This document shows, piece after piece, positions 37,244-48,589 of a stretch of 64,000 bases of DNA. Each line of letters starts with the position of its first letter. The first letter of the stretch is position 1. The notes beneath the pieces are model-generated. The model was not told the DNA's origin, did no database searches, and saw nothing but the letters and a program-made list of their open reading frames with translations. Both the position numbers and the translations under genes were made by a program. Origin of the DNA: Epiperipatus broadwayi (Eukaryota; Onychophora; Udeonychophora; Euonychophora; Peripatidae). The stretch is from the NCBI GenBank assembly GCA_028023455.1, contig JAQFVV010012510.1:1777420-1841419 (forward strand), written 5' to 3'.

Positions 37244-38795
37244 AGTATTTGGGTTTTCAAATAAACCAAGATGGCAGCTTGAATTTTTGATAAATGTACA
37301 GTTTCAAGAACCTATAATCTACAGAAGATGTGTTAGTTGTTAAATTATGCCCTTTATAAAAATAAGCTGTGATGGCACTATCATATTTGACATTTTAGGC
37401 TGCACGATGATATTGTAATCACTATTTTTCTACATTGTTTTAAAGCATTGTATATGTTACATTATGGTGTATGACAAGCTTCCAGTTTAAATGTATTGAT
37501 TTAAAAAATTCCAAGAGATTTTAGCAGTATATTGACATTTACAGCCCTTGTCTGTGATTGACAACCCATTCTATTATTCTGACAAATCTATAAAGGAGGT
37601 GGTGATTTGTGATTGACTAATGTTTTAGATTCTTTTCTCCTGTGGCTAAATGCCACAAAAAGTGATTTTCAGTAATTCTAATGATTATGATGCAATATTT
37701 TTGTCAGATTTAATATTAAACCAAAAACTATATCACCAAAGGAAGGGTTTTCTTTGAAACTTTATTTTTAAAAAGACAGTTCTTGGAAGATACTGAAAGT
37801 ATGTTACAAGAAATGGAAATTGGTACAGAAAGTTATTACAGCTTAAAAAGAAAAACGTTTTTGTAAAAACTATAAGTTAAATATTTTAATAACAATTAAC
37901 AATTTATTAACTTTTAGAATTCATTTTGTTTCCTTGATTATAACTCATTCTAAAGATATCATTTTTAATAACATAAAATTCTAATATCTACAATGTGTTC
38001 CTTTGTTATTGGTAAAGATTTTCAATTAGATACTATTTTCACAATTTTAAAATATTATTTTAAAATATATTTTTACTTTAATTATTAATGTAGTTTATAA
38101 ATTAATTTTGTAATATAGTTAAAAAAGATTTAATTGCACAAAAAAATCAAACATGGCATCATAGTAAAAAATATTCATCGCTAGAGTCTATTCAAAAATT
38201 TTCTGAACAAGATTGGCACTGATATAGTATTAAAACAAAATTAATATATCAACTGTTCAATTTTTAAAAAGGAATAAATTCTGATAAATTTCATTAAGAA
38301 GCTTTATTTCAATTTTTTTTAATTTATTTCTAACATAAAAAATGATGAGATGCTCATAATATCATTGTACCTTGGTCCAATACAATATGTTTCTTTTTGT
38401 CAGTAATGTTTTTGGTAAATTGTCATAATGATAAAATGTTGAGACCTTCATGTCACAGAATGTGATGCAGTGGACTATTTCCTTAGGTATGGGATCCTGT
38501 CCGACCAAATTGCATACTGCCAAGTAAATAAAGTGTAAATATGGTATTTATATATTTTTCCATTTTTCTGTTAATAAGTTAATTTTTTAAAAAAATGAAA
38601 ATAAACTGTAAATATTATAATTAATTTTTCCATAATAATTTTTTTAAAAAATAATAGTAATGAAAAATAAAATGTAAATATTAAATATGTTTGCTAGGAG
38701 GCATTTTTTTGTAAACATCTCCCACTCGCCTCTCAAAGACTAAAGATTTATCAAAAATACAGACAGCCATCTTGGTTTACTTGAAAACTCATACT
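37244..38795. repeat. Widely spaced inverted repeat pair
   Basis: About 50 bp at 37244-37295 (GGGTTTTCAAATAAACCAAG then ATGGC) matches in reverse complement 38745-38795. The 1.45 kb between has no recognisable transposase or RT. They could be terminal repeats of a non-autonomous element or two unrelated insertions of one repeat. Confidence 0.5.
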
Positions 38796-39453
38796 GCATT
38801 GAAAAAGTTACTTTATGAACTTTAAATTAAAGTTAAAAATAAGAAAAGATCTTAATAAATGTTTTCTTTGGGGTATATAGGTTTAAAAAATAAGTTTGGA
38901 CATTAAAAAAATAATTTTGTTTTTTGAGTTATCAATTTGAAAAATAGGGGGGGGGGATTGATAGCTCGTGATTAGCAATTGAAAAAAAAATATTTATTGA
39001 GAAAATTAAAAACTAAAGAGAATTTTTATTAATATCTGTTTAAAAATAAAAATATTACAGTTATGTTTAAAAACTCATAATGTTAAACAATAGATTGTTT
39101 AACTAACAATAAGCAATAAACATGTTATAAATTTAGAATATAGTTATAAATATTCATTAATATTTTTGTAGAAATAATTTTTTTTTAACAAATTAAGTTC
39201 TAACAAACTATGAAAACCTTGGTCTGTGAAATATAATTATCTATATGCTATATTATTGCTTCTTACTCAAGAGAAAATATAAAAATCATTCAATATTAAC
39301 ATTTTCAAAGGCCAATCTTATGTAAAAACTTACATGACTTTTTGTATAATGCTTCCATTGAAATGAGTGCTCCATATCACAGATTTAATAATTTTTATAA
39401 TTTCTATCTGTAAGCAATAAAATAATTGCACTTAGATATTTGAGTTTTAATAA
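38796..39453. other. AT-rich stretch, nothing recognised
   Basis: G9 run near 38947; nothing else supported. Confidence 0.4.
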
Positions 39454-39464
39454 GCATAACTGTT

Positions 39465-39950
39465 ACTAAACAAGGCAAAACTTTCCATACAGTAGTGCCA
39501 TCCCTGTGCCAACCAGAGTAATCAATGGATGCCAGAAGGCTTGTGCATAAAATCCCTATCTAGTGCCTACTCATCCAATATCCCCAGACTAGTTTCTGGC
39601 TTGTGACATCTGTCAGTGAGGTGTCTTGGATCTGAGAGCCCTGCACCTAGATCTTAGGATCTAATGCAACCCTCCAGCAGCCACCTTTTATCTCTACTTA
39701 ACTACAAAACTATGAGAGTGAAATTGAAAATATAATAATATTTTCAATTTAAGCTCAATAACCACAAGCCAGAAACTAGTCTGGGATATTGGATGAGTAG
39801 ATACTAGATAGGGATTTTATGCACAAGCCTTCTGGCATCCATTGATTACTCTGGTTGGCACAGGGTAGCACAACTGTATGGAGAGAGTTTTGCCATGTTT
39901 ATAACAATTATGTGCTAGTATAAGAGATGGTGATCATGTAATGTTTAATG
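39465..39950 (-). mobile_element. Family A foldback element, longest copy
   Basis: Likely TSD GCATAACTGTT (39454-39464) and GCATAACAGTT (39951-39961), one mismatch. Arms of about 145 bp: CAAGGCAAAACTTTCCATAC outward on the left and its complement on the right, each extending through AATGGATGCCAGAAGGCTTG to the helix III/helix I half of the cassette. The middle holds TGGATCTGAGAGCCCTGCAC then TAGATCTTAGGATC, shared with the 40.5-kb copy. The cassette at 39581-39622 (minus) has a disrupted CUGAUGA (CTGACAGATG). The right-arm copy lacks that box altogether. Confidence 0.85.
39581..39622 (-). ncRNA. Degraded hammerhead-like motif, family A copy 1
   Basis: GAAACTAGTCTGGGGA is intact on the minus strand (helix III ACUAGU, cleavage GUC, helix I strand) but the core box reads CTGACAGATG. 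Expected inactive. Confidence 0.5.
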
Positions 39951-40330
39951 GCATAACAGTTTTGTTAATAATTATTGATAAAAAATAGATTTTTTTTTAA
40001 TAGGGTGTCTGTGTGCTAAAGCAGAAATATATAAATTTAAAAATAAATGATATTTTGATTAAATATTTGTATATATATTATAATCTATTTAGAAGGTAAT
40101 CATATGTCTCCCTAATGCTAAATAGACCTTATAATCTGACACTGCTCTAGTACAATTTATATATTATAATCTGTAAAAGAGGGTTTATTATGTAATGAAT
40201 AGAATAAATGAATAAAGAGAATAAATAGTAAAAAAGATTTAATGATCTATAAAAACGTTACATTAGGCAATGGTTTAATATAATTGATATTATCTATTTA
40301 TGAACAATATAACAAGATTAAACCACTAAA

Positions 40331-40586
40331 CATCACATGATCACCATCTCATGCTAGCACATAACTATTAGTAAACAGGCAAAAATCTCCATAGTGCCAC
40401 CTTGTGCTAACCAGAGTAATCAATGGATGCTAGAAGGCTTGTGCATAAAATCCCTATCTAGTGCCTACTCATCCAATATCCCCAGACTAGTTTCTGGTTT
40501 GTGGCCTTCATCAGTGAGGAGCATTGGATCTGAGAGCACTGCATCTAGATCTTAGGATCTAATGCAACCCTCCGGCAGCTACCTAA
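40331..40586 (-). mobile_element. Family A element with intact hammerhead core
   Basis: Starts CATCACATGATCACCATCTC and runs through ACAGGCAAAAATCTCCATAG, AATGGATGCTAGAAGGCTTG, the hammerhead (minus strand, 40479-40520) and TTGGATCTGAGAGCACTGCA to CCTCCGGCAGC. No right inverted arm and no clear TSD, so this copy is truncated at the side that would be transcribed first. Confidence 0.8.
40479..40520 (-). ncRNA. Hammerhead ribozyme-like motif, family A copy 2
   Basis: Minus-strand order: TCCTCA (helix I), CTGATGA, AGGCCACAAACCA (stem II, 2 bp), GAAA, helix III ACTAGT (self-complementary), C, cleavage, TGGGGA (helix I, six pairs including one G-U). Core residues all match the hammerhead consensus. 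The stem II closing pair is A/A and one stem pair is lost relative to the 62-kb copy. Confidence 0.75.
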
Positions 40587-41302
40587 AAAGCTGCTTATTC
40601 TAATAATAAATGTGCCATTTTTAGAGGCCGAAAAGTAAAATAGATGATAGGTCATTCTTGATAAAGTCTAAAAAGTAACATTTATAATTAATTAAATTTG
40701 ATAATGTCATGAGATATATGGAAGACAGATTTTTCAGGTAGTGAAGATACTTTTGTTAATACTGAGTCAGATTGAGATAAGATAACATGTTTAATTTTTC
40801 TTTTCACGTTTTACTTTAATCAAAATCAATTTTTAAACCACAAAATACTTTTGCATTTTTAAAAGCAATATTTTTATATTGTTTAATTAATTTGTTTAAC
40901 ATTTTTTTTCAGAGACCTGTAAATTTAACATTATTAATTATTTGGAATAATTGTTTATGCACATAAAAATTTACTATTTTTATTGAAATTACCATTATAA
41001 TACAATTAACTATAAATATATAAAAATAATTGTTTTATGTCTATGTAATATTCTTTATATACATGTAATTTATTTTTAGATATAAAACTATTTTTATTTA
41101 TTTGTTTTAAATAATTGTTTTATTTTTACTCATATTGTTATTATATATTTTTAATTTTGTTTAATATTTATTATTAATAAAGTTTACTTTTTTAAAACAG
41201 ACAAAAAAATTATATTTATAAAAATTATATTTATAAAAAATATTCTAGACAAGTGGAAAAAATCATTTTAATAAAATAACATAAAATATTTTTGTTAATA
41301 AT
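40587..41302. other. AT-rich stretch, nothing recognised
   Basis: No supported feature. Confidence 0.4.
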
Positions 41303-41855
41303 AGTTCCAACACAACTGAAATAAAACAACTATATAAAAATAATAAATATTTTCTTTATTGAACTGGTTTTTGCCCTATATTAGGGCCTTTTCAAAATAC
41401 ACTTTTTTAATATAATAACATGACCCTTAAATACACCCTCTAACGTTCATTTTACATAATCATTTTATAATATATAGGGTATATGAGCACAGACTTTCAC
41501 ACGACCCCCCCCCATTTTTTAATATACATATTATTTTTATACAATAAATAAAATTACATTAAATACAATTCAATAATTATATATATATTATAGACCATAA
41601 GTGATATATTACTTTATATTAACTCCATTAAATTAATTATATACACATACTTTATACACTAAACTAAATTATATATAATTTCTCATATATTTCTACTAAA
41701 CATATCTTCAAATATAACCTTATATATGGGTCATGTGATTGTATTAGAAAAGTGTATTTTGAAAAGGCCCTAATATAAAGTGAAAACCGGTTCAATAAAG
41801 AAAATCTTTATTATTTTTATATAGTTGTTTTATTTCAATTGTGTTGGAACTATTA
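41303..41855. repeat. Foldback element, about 128-bp arms, hammerhead-like relic in both arms
   Basis: Arms 41303-41431 and 41728-41855. Each arm, read towards its outer end, has TTTTGAAAAGGCCCTAATAT, a hairpin (GGCCC/GGGC), then AAAACCGGTT or AAAACCAGTT. ACCGGU is again a self-complementary helix III candidate, but CUGAUGA is lost (TTGAAAA) and GAAA is altered. The interior contains a fragment (about 41473-41512) beginning TATAGGGTATATGAGCACAG, the start of the family B element found at 60214. Confidence 0.75.
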
Positions 41856-42359
41856 TTAATTATTGAAAACAACATTATGGACAAATTTATGTTTGACCAT
41901 TATTAAGGAATAGTTTTGTTAAAAATCAATAGATAGGGCTATAAACATTTTAAAAATTAAAAATATATTAACTGCTCTTGAAATTAAAGAAGCTGCACAA
42001 ATCCTACTTCAATCATGATATCAAAAAATTACTAAACAAACAAAAAATAAAAACATTAAAATTCAAAAATTAATTTGAAAATACAATTTTCGTGTTTGTA
42101 TATATATGTGATTTTTTTTAATGGGTAGAGGCCATTTTTATGTTTTGTAGTAAGTCTGCATAAATCGTATATTTGCATGCATTCATTCTATCATGGCAAT
42201 TTATTCAGATTAAATTTATTTGCTTTTTTTAAAAATATATATAAAATTTCATATAAAACTTATAATTGTAATAATTCTGACAAGCTTAAAAAAATTATGA
42301 AATTCTTTTAAATGCTAAAATGAAAATAATTAATTTTAATTAGGAAAAAAAAATAGTAT
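41856..42359. other. AT-rich stretch, nothing recognised
   Basis: No supported feature. Confidence 0.4.
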
Positions 42360-42860
42360 TCTCATTATGATATGTTGGTATTTTCATTATCTATCATTAA
42401 ATGTTAAATGTTGAATGTCTACAAAATTATAAACTTTATTTAAACTTTTCAAATACAAACAACTATTATTAGTAACACACAAATAGTCATCACAGGTTAA
42501 TAATTACTTAATGTTTTGAGTAGTATTATTCTCCACTCTTCTTCAATTATTGCTGGCTGACTAGTGACAATATTAGCATAACAGTTGATCTTACACATTT
42601 AGATTTTTGGACTATCGAATTTTAAGGCAACATTCTAAACAATTGAGTTTAAAATTCAATATTTAAGAATATTGTAACTGTTTAGGCTGGCAACACCTGA
42701 AGAAGAGTGAAAAATAATACCACTCAAAATATTGTGCCATCTACTAACCTGTATTATGTATTTGTGTGTTGTTACTAACAGTTGTTTGTATTTGAAAATT
42801 TTAAATAAAATTTAAAATTTTTTTAAACATTTAATGATAGATAATGAAAATAATCCAAAC
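42360..42860. repeat. Foldback element with hammerhead-like relic
   Basis: Imperfect arms about 42360-42550 and 42700-42860 (TTTGTATTTGAAAA outside; CACAAATAGTCAT/ATTTGTGTGTTG inside). Near the inner ends, ACCTGAAGAAGAGTG, a loop, CACTCAAAATATTGTG shows a CUGAAGA box, a GAGUG/CACUC stem and AAAA, the layout of a dead hammerhead. Confidence 0.65.
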
Positions 42861-43758
42861 CTATTATAACATCTAAAATAACATCATTACAAACCTCCAG
42901 GAAAATCATATTCTCTAGTCTCCATTTGCGTTAATAAAAAGAAATAGATATTACTCAATCATAAAATAATGAAAAGAGTGAAAAATAAAGCTACCAGTCT
43001 AATAGAATTTTAAAAATTATCAAAAAAAAAAAAACAACCACCCAACATAATTTTTATTATTAATATTTGTTTAGTATGAATACATACATGCATATTGGTT
43101 CTTAAATATGTTAATTATGTGCTCTCAAAGTATCTGTTACATGTGTAAGTATTGAAAAATATTGTACACATACAGAACAATACAACTAACAGTACAATAT
43201 TGCAAACAAAATTGAACTTTTATCTGGTAATTTAAATTATCTACTAAGGCCGTTTCCACTAGGATATAGAAAAATAAATTTAATTAATAATAAATATTAA
43301 CACAAAAAGTTACGAAAAATGGACATTATTTACAAATATTATGATTAGATATAAAAATGAATAGTAATTAAGAGAACAATAGGGTTGTAAAAATAATAAA
43401 ATAAAAAAGAAATGATATGCATTAATTATTAAGGAACAGAAATAATAGGACTTCCACTGAACTGTCACTCAACTGTCCTTTAGCTTTGCTGGTATTTAAG
43501 CTAAATTAATTGGTATTGTTTTAAATTAGAGAGTAAAACGTTTTTATTACTTTAATTTATGTATATAATAAATAATTTGGATATTGCTAACATTGGTGTT
43601 CTGCCTTGATTGTCTGAATATTTAAATAGTGATATCAGATTATTTATTATTCTATTCATAAATTAAAATTATAGTAAATTTTCACTTTCTAATTTAGAAC
43701 AGTTCAATTAATTAAGTTTAAATACCAACAAAGCTAAAGAATAGATTGGCGTCATTTT
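42861..43758. other. AT-rich stretch, nothing recognised
   Basis: No supported feature. Confidence 0.4.
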
Positions 43759-43770
43759 AATTTTCATAGT

Positions 43771-43869
43771 TTTTTTTTCTTACGTGTCAAAGCATCGGCC
43801 GGGAAACGAATCTCGGGACAACTGCTTGTAAGGCGGCTGTGCTAACCACTCGGCCGCCAACGCTTGACT
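43771..43869 (-). mobile_element. tRNA-derived SINE with 12-bp TSD
   Basis: TSD AATTTTCATAGT at 43759-43770 and 43870-43881. Same class-II-tRNA-like family as at 33.4 kb: minus strand CGGCCGAGTGGTTAGCACAG, box B region GATTCGTTTCCC, then GATGCTTTGACACGTAAG and a T run on the plus strand (poly A of the minus strand). The tRNA-like region seems shorter by several bases in the variable arm than the 62.6-kb copy. Confidence 0.88.
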
Positions 43870-43881
43870 AATTTTCATAGT

Positions 43882-45959
43882 TGATTGATATTTACATGGC
43901 TCAATGGGAGGTCCAGTTACTTCCGCTCCAATTACACGTAGTTAAGCTGTGAACATTTATTTATTTTTATATTATTTATAAATGACACTATATACATATA
44001 AAACAATTATTTTATATATTTGTGATTAAATAGTTGTTCATTTTAATAAAATTAGAATAGGAATATTATTGACAGTAAACTTTGTATATGTGTAAAATGA
44101 TTATTCAGATATTTAATAATGCATTAGTTTACAGACTTCAAAGACATTATATAGTTAAAATTGTTAGACAATAAAGAAATATTGTTTTAAAAGTGCAAAA
44201 ATAGTTGGTGATTTAACATTTGAAAATGACATTATTTGTATGTTTTTAAAATACGATTGGTATATAAAAACTTTATTTTATGGTTCACTGTCTAACTAGT
44301 TAGTCAAAATGATAGCCCAAACATCAACAAAATTTATTGAATGTAAAACAATTTAAACATATGGTGATAAATGAGAAATACTGATTTATATGATTGTTAA
44401 AGACCAGGAATTTCCCTTTTTATTATTGATTAAAAATGAAAAATGTGCTATTATTTATGTAGGTGCAATAAAATTTAACAGAATACAATATATAAATTAT
44501 TAGAGTAGTAATTTACTTTTAGTCAACATTTTATTTATAACTTTTATTTTTAAAAAAATTATAATTACTATTAAAATTTAAACTTATGACTAACACCTTT
44601 CTTTTTTCCCATAGCATTTAATTTGTGTATTATGTGGGTGTTAAATATAATAGTGGTTATTTTCAATTCTATCAATGTTTAAGAAAGTAATTAGTGGTAA
44701 GCACTTTTAGATGTGCCGGTAGCTTGAGAACATCCTGTTGTAGTGATCACATGACCCTCTTTGTAGGTCATCAAAAGTAAATGAATGATCATGTGATGGT
44801 TTTATCCCATATAAAAATGTTGCAGGTATGCAAAAAATAGCTTATAAATTATAAATGAAAATCAAACATGGTGACTTTAACAAATCTCTTACTAAATGTA
44901 CAACAAAGGTTTTAATCAGTATCAGTTATATTCTTCATGTCTTTCACTAACCCATAACAAAATGCATTTAAAAGTGATGTAAATGAGCTATGTTTCAAAG
45001 AAAAACTTCTCCTACATCAATTTGACACATTTTCACCCTGATTGTGGAGCAGTCATCAGGAAACTATTGGATCATCAAGATTATGTATTGTTTTTTTATA
45101 CTTTACCCCCAAAGTGAGAACAATATCAGATTCATAATGAAAGAATACAAATTTGTAAAATAAGTTCATATTCATATGCAATACCCACATTTCATTTTCT
45201 TTTTTTTAAATGCATTTAAAGTAAAATATAATAAAAAATGTATTCTTTGGGAATTCTACAAGATATGAGATCTAAATTTTTTCAACAGAACCACTTAGGA
45301 AATGAAAAGCTTTTAAATTCATAGTAGTGAATAACATTTACTTCAATAATAAAATAGTTAATTGGATAATTTAGAAATTTTTCTATTTTTTAGGAGTGAA
45401 ATTATCAATGAGTTCCCAAGAAAACAATCAGAAGATAGGTGCATTTACAGATTGTAGACAGTGTTTAAAGTGTACAGAAGTAAAGTTATCAACCAAATTA
45501 GACATAATGTTTATATACAAAAGACAAGTGATAAAAGATTTAGTGATAAAAGTCTAAACATGCTCAACAAGATTATTGAGAATTGTCTGATTGTAAAAAA
45601 TATTTTAATAAAAATATAAATGAAGTGGATAGAAATTTTATTAAAGATAGTTATTAAGCAGAAATTACATTTGTTTTTAGTCACAATTCTTAATAATTGA
45701 TCCACCTGAAAGTCTTAATTGTATTATCTCTCAAAGAGCCACACTGAAAAAGACACTATAAAATAAGAAATAATAATATTAAAGAAAAGTATTATGTGGC
45801 TTCCATTCATTCAGTCTTTTATAAGAAGCTGATGATAAACTTAGAATTATGTTTAATGAAAAAAACCATAAAATTCCTATAAGTGTTGACTTTATGATTT
45901 CTCACAATAATAATAACTATGATTAACAATAAAAAGTTTCATAAATTCATTATAGAAAG
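43882..45959. other. AT-rich stretch, nothing recognised with confidence
   Basis: At 45019-45060 the minus strand contains CCTGATGACTGCTCCACAAT then CAGGGTGAAAATGTGTC, resembling PLE end sequence, but helix I and III do not pair well. Confidence 0.35.
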
Positions 45960-46046
45960 TTTTATTATAGATATAATAAACACATCCATACTTCCCCATT
46001 CTTTTTTAAATTCATATAAATAAAGATATAATAAAAGACAAATGAC

Positions 46047-46089
46047 CCCCAAGATGCAATTCGCACTGAACCAGCACTCATCAGTTGGC
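46047..46089 (-). ncRNA. Hammerhead ribozyme-like motif, family C copy 1
   Basis: Minus strand: GCCAA, CTGATGA, stem GTGCT-GGTTC-AGTGC, GAAT (should be GAAA), TGCAT, C, cleavage, TTGGGGG. Stem II has the canonical G-C closing pair. The A-to-T change at 15.1 spoils the first pair of helix III. Confidence 0.6.
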
Positions 46090-46452
46090 CCAGGTCACTA
46101 TCTCTTATATATATATTATATGCAAAGTATTTATTTATCTAGAGTAAATTGTTCATTTTCATTTACCATTGTCAAATTCCCTCCACTCACAACTTTGACG
46201 CCATCCACTTCAGATAAATACACTAATGATTATTACTAATCATTTTCGAAACTAGAGATTAACTTTAGCACAGATGTAAACTTTAAACCTCAGTTAAAGA
46301 TTAATATATCTGATTTTTTTAAATTTTACACACGGAGTTATTCACCTTTCTCTGTCCCGTATGTAATATCTTTATAGATATAATAAACACCTCCATACTT
46401 CCCCATTCTTTTTAAATTTATATAAATAAAGATATAATAAAAGACAAATGGC

Positions 46453-46495
46453 CCCCAAGATGCATTTTGTGCTGAACCAGCACTCATCAATTGGC
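46453..46495 (-). ncRNA. Hammerhead ribozyme-like motif, family C copy 2
   Basis: Minus strand: GCCAA, TTGATGA (C3 changed to T), perfect stem GTGCT-GGTTC-AGCAC, AAAA (G12 changed to A), ATGCAT helix III overlap, C, TTGGGGG. The two copies carry different lesions; their consensus is a complete hammerhead with G-C-closed stem II. Confidence 0.6.
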
Positions 46496-46660
46496 CCAGG
46501 TCACTATCTCTCCTATATATCTCTATTATGTGAATTATATTTTATACACGTTTACAAAAATCAATAAAAGTAACATACAATCTTTGATACTTTCATTCAT
46601 GGTAATATTAGCTAATATATATTTTCAGATTATTGTATTTAATACCTGAGCTCATATTTA

Positions 46661-46799
46661 TATGTCTGGCTATCTAGCCATTCACCTATCTATCCACCTA
46701 TCCACATATCTATTTATCTAAGTACTTGTCTACTTGTCTGTCTATCTTTCTTTTATCTACCAATCTATTTATCTGTCTATAGGTATATCTATTTAACTA
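46661..46799. repeat. Imperfect (TATC/CTAT)n microsatellite
   Basis: Long run of CTATCTAT, CTATCCAC and TCTGTCTA variants. Confidence 0.85.
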
Positions 46800-47469
46800 T
46801 ATAATAAAAGAGACATATTTTTGTTATATATATATATTTTACAGTTTCAGTAGATTCAGTTTTTTGTTTCTGTTATTAAAATATATACAATGAAAATTAG
46901 TGTTTTAATTGTTGTTTATTTTCTAATAAAGTTTAGACTTTTTTTAATACAGAGACCCTCTTTATGTTTTTGTATATATCTAAATGAATATCAGTGTAAA
47001 TATTTTAATAGGAAAGTAAAAAAAATGTATCCACATAAATAATAAAATAGTTCACGAATAACATGAAATAAAAGTAAAACTATTATGGTTTGCAGTGAAT
47101 GAAAACAAAAAAGTAATCTATCAGTTAACGAAAACACACGTGTTTTTATTGTGTAAGAAACTATTCTCTGGTGCATATTTGCATGATTTAGCTTATCGAT
47201 ATGCAGAATCTAAATTAAAAATAGAAGTGAAATGCAAACAATACCCATTTATGTAAAAAGTGCTGTTGTAAAAATTAAAAATGTGGATTGCAGAAAATCT
47301 GATATAAGATTATTAAATTTATAAGATTGTTGGATCATTATGAAAGAATAATGCTTGTAATAGAACAGTCAATGGTCAATAATATAGATATTTAAAAAAA
47401 ACAAAAGTATTTGTGAAGTTATTATAAAGTTGTAGCAATGGCAGTAAAAAAATAGCATATGGCTTTATT
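46800..47469. other. AT-rich stretch, nothing recognised
   Basis: No supported feature. Confidence 0.4.
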
Positions 47470-47565
47470 GCCCCGGAGTTCATAAGAAATTCATGCATCA
47501 AACCTGCGAACGCCAGGATCGATTCGATCTCCAATCAGAAGCTCTACCAACTACATCTAACCGCA
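47470..47565 (-). mobile_element. tRNA-like relic (SINE head or tRNA pseudogene)
   Basis: The minus strand reads TGCGGTTAGATGTAGTTGGTAGAGCTT, a good D-arm/A-box (GTAGTTGGTAGAGC), then CTGATTGGAGATCGAA (anticodon arm like) and CGTTCGCAGG as a weak box B. The acceptor stem does not close, so it is not a functional tRNA. Confidence 0.45.
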
Positions 47566-47625
47566 TAGGATGCAATAGCAGAAAAAAAAATAATTACGAA
47601 AACAGATTATATGTGATTATGTGTG

Positions 47626-47735
47626 TCGGTTATACTGGATAGAGTGAATGGCCGTAGAGAGCTTGAAAGTCTGAGTTCAATCCCCTTTAATTACATCTAG
47701 ATTAAGTATATACATTATACGTGTATTTCGATATT
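47626..47735 (+). repeat. Tail fragment of hammerhead repeat family
   Basis: GTGTGTCGGTTATACTGGAT, then CTTGAAAGTCTGAGTTCAAT and CCCCTTTAATTACATCTAG. Matches the tails at 32.2 and 53.0 kb. The GAGTTCAATCCCC part resembles a tRNA box B. Confidence 0.5.
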
Positions 47736-48589
47736 AAATAGAATCAGTGAAAAAGAAAACTTGCTATGTATATGATCTTAATTTATTGTTTAAAAAATAA
47801 AATATTTTAAAAATAGAAATTAATGTAATCTTGATGTAATTAGACATTTATTTAATTCTTTTTAAAAAGTAAAAACTTTTTCATTGTGCAAGAGCTTTTC
47901 TTTTTTTTTTTTTTGAAAGTTTAATTTTTATTAATATCACATCTGGATTTTCCTGATACGTAAATGAATTACAATTTAAAATGTTGCTAACGTGTATGTG
48001 TGAGTGTATATGGAAGAGGGATATTTTTTGTAGGAGTACAATTTTTCAATATGCTAAATATCCATTATTTATCAAAAAATGAATGACTATTAAGATTATT
48101 TATAACTCGCATACGTAAAAAAAATAATTTGCTTGGCATATTAAAAAAATGTCCAAGTTTTATTTGGTTGAGATTTAAGCACGAATTACCATTATACTAT
48201 GATGCTTTTTATAGTGTTTGTTTTATGTTCAGTTTTTAATTTAACGTTTATTTAATTAAAAAGCTAGGAATTGATATTCACTTTAGATAAACATTTAAAT
48301 ACATATCCTTATACCAAATTAGCAAGTGTTCTTAAATATACAAAAAATGCTGCCAAAATATTAAAATAACTCGATGGTGTCGAAAAGAAAAGAGAAATTA
48401 CAGAAAAGCAAAACTTTACAAGATCTAGTCGAAAGGCTTCTCACTTTTACATGATTTTAGTGGTTATCAAAGCATCTCAAAATTTTTTTTGTTATCATTG
48501 CTAATGAAATTGCTAGTCTTATATAATATCAGAATTCTAAATCTAAAATTAATAAAACAAAAGGAAGCATTATTAGGGCAGAACTACAG
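47736..48589. other. AT-rich stretch, nothing recognised
   Basis: T-rich run near 47900; about 48370-48590 may be the eroded start of the following LINE fossil. Confidence 0.35.

Larger units (their letters stand above)
45960..46525 (-). repeat. Family C hammerhead repeat, tandem, 406-bp period
   Basis: Two direct copies of the hammerhead-containing segment: 45964-46112 and 46371-46517 share TATAGATATAATAAACAC, TCCATACTTCCCCATTC and the cassette, spaced 406 bp. The interval holds ACTTTGACGCCATCCACTT and TCTCTGTCCCGTATGTAA. Only one full unit plus part of the second is present. A fragment is at 16.0 kb. Confidence 0.85.

Noticed and set aside
45019-45060. Minus-strand CTGATGA...GAAAA string as a hammerhead
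   Set aside because: Helix I and helix III do not pair in register, and the CUGAUGA box is better explained as half of a CCTGAT/ATCAGG hairpin.
46661-46799. Possible CRISPR-like or satellite array
   Set aside because: It is an irregular tetranucleotide microsatellite with no spacer structure.
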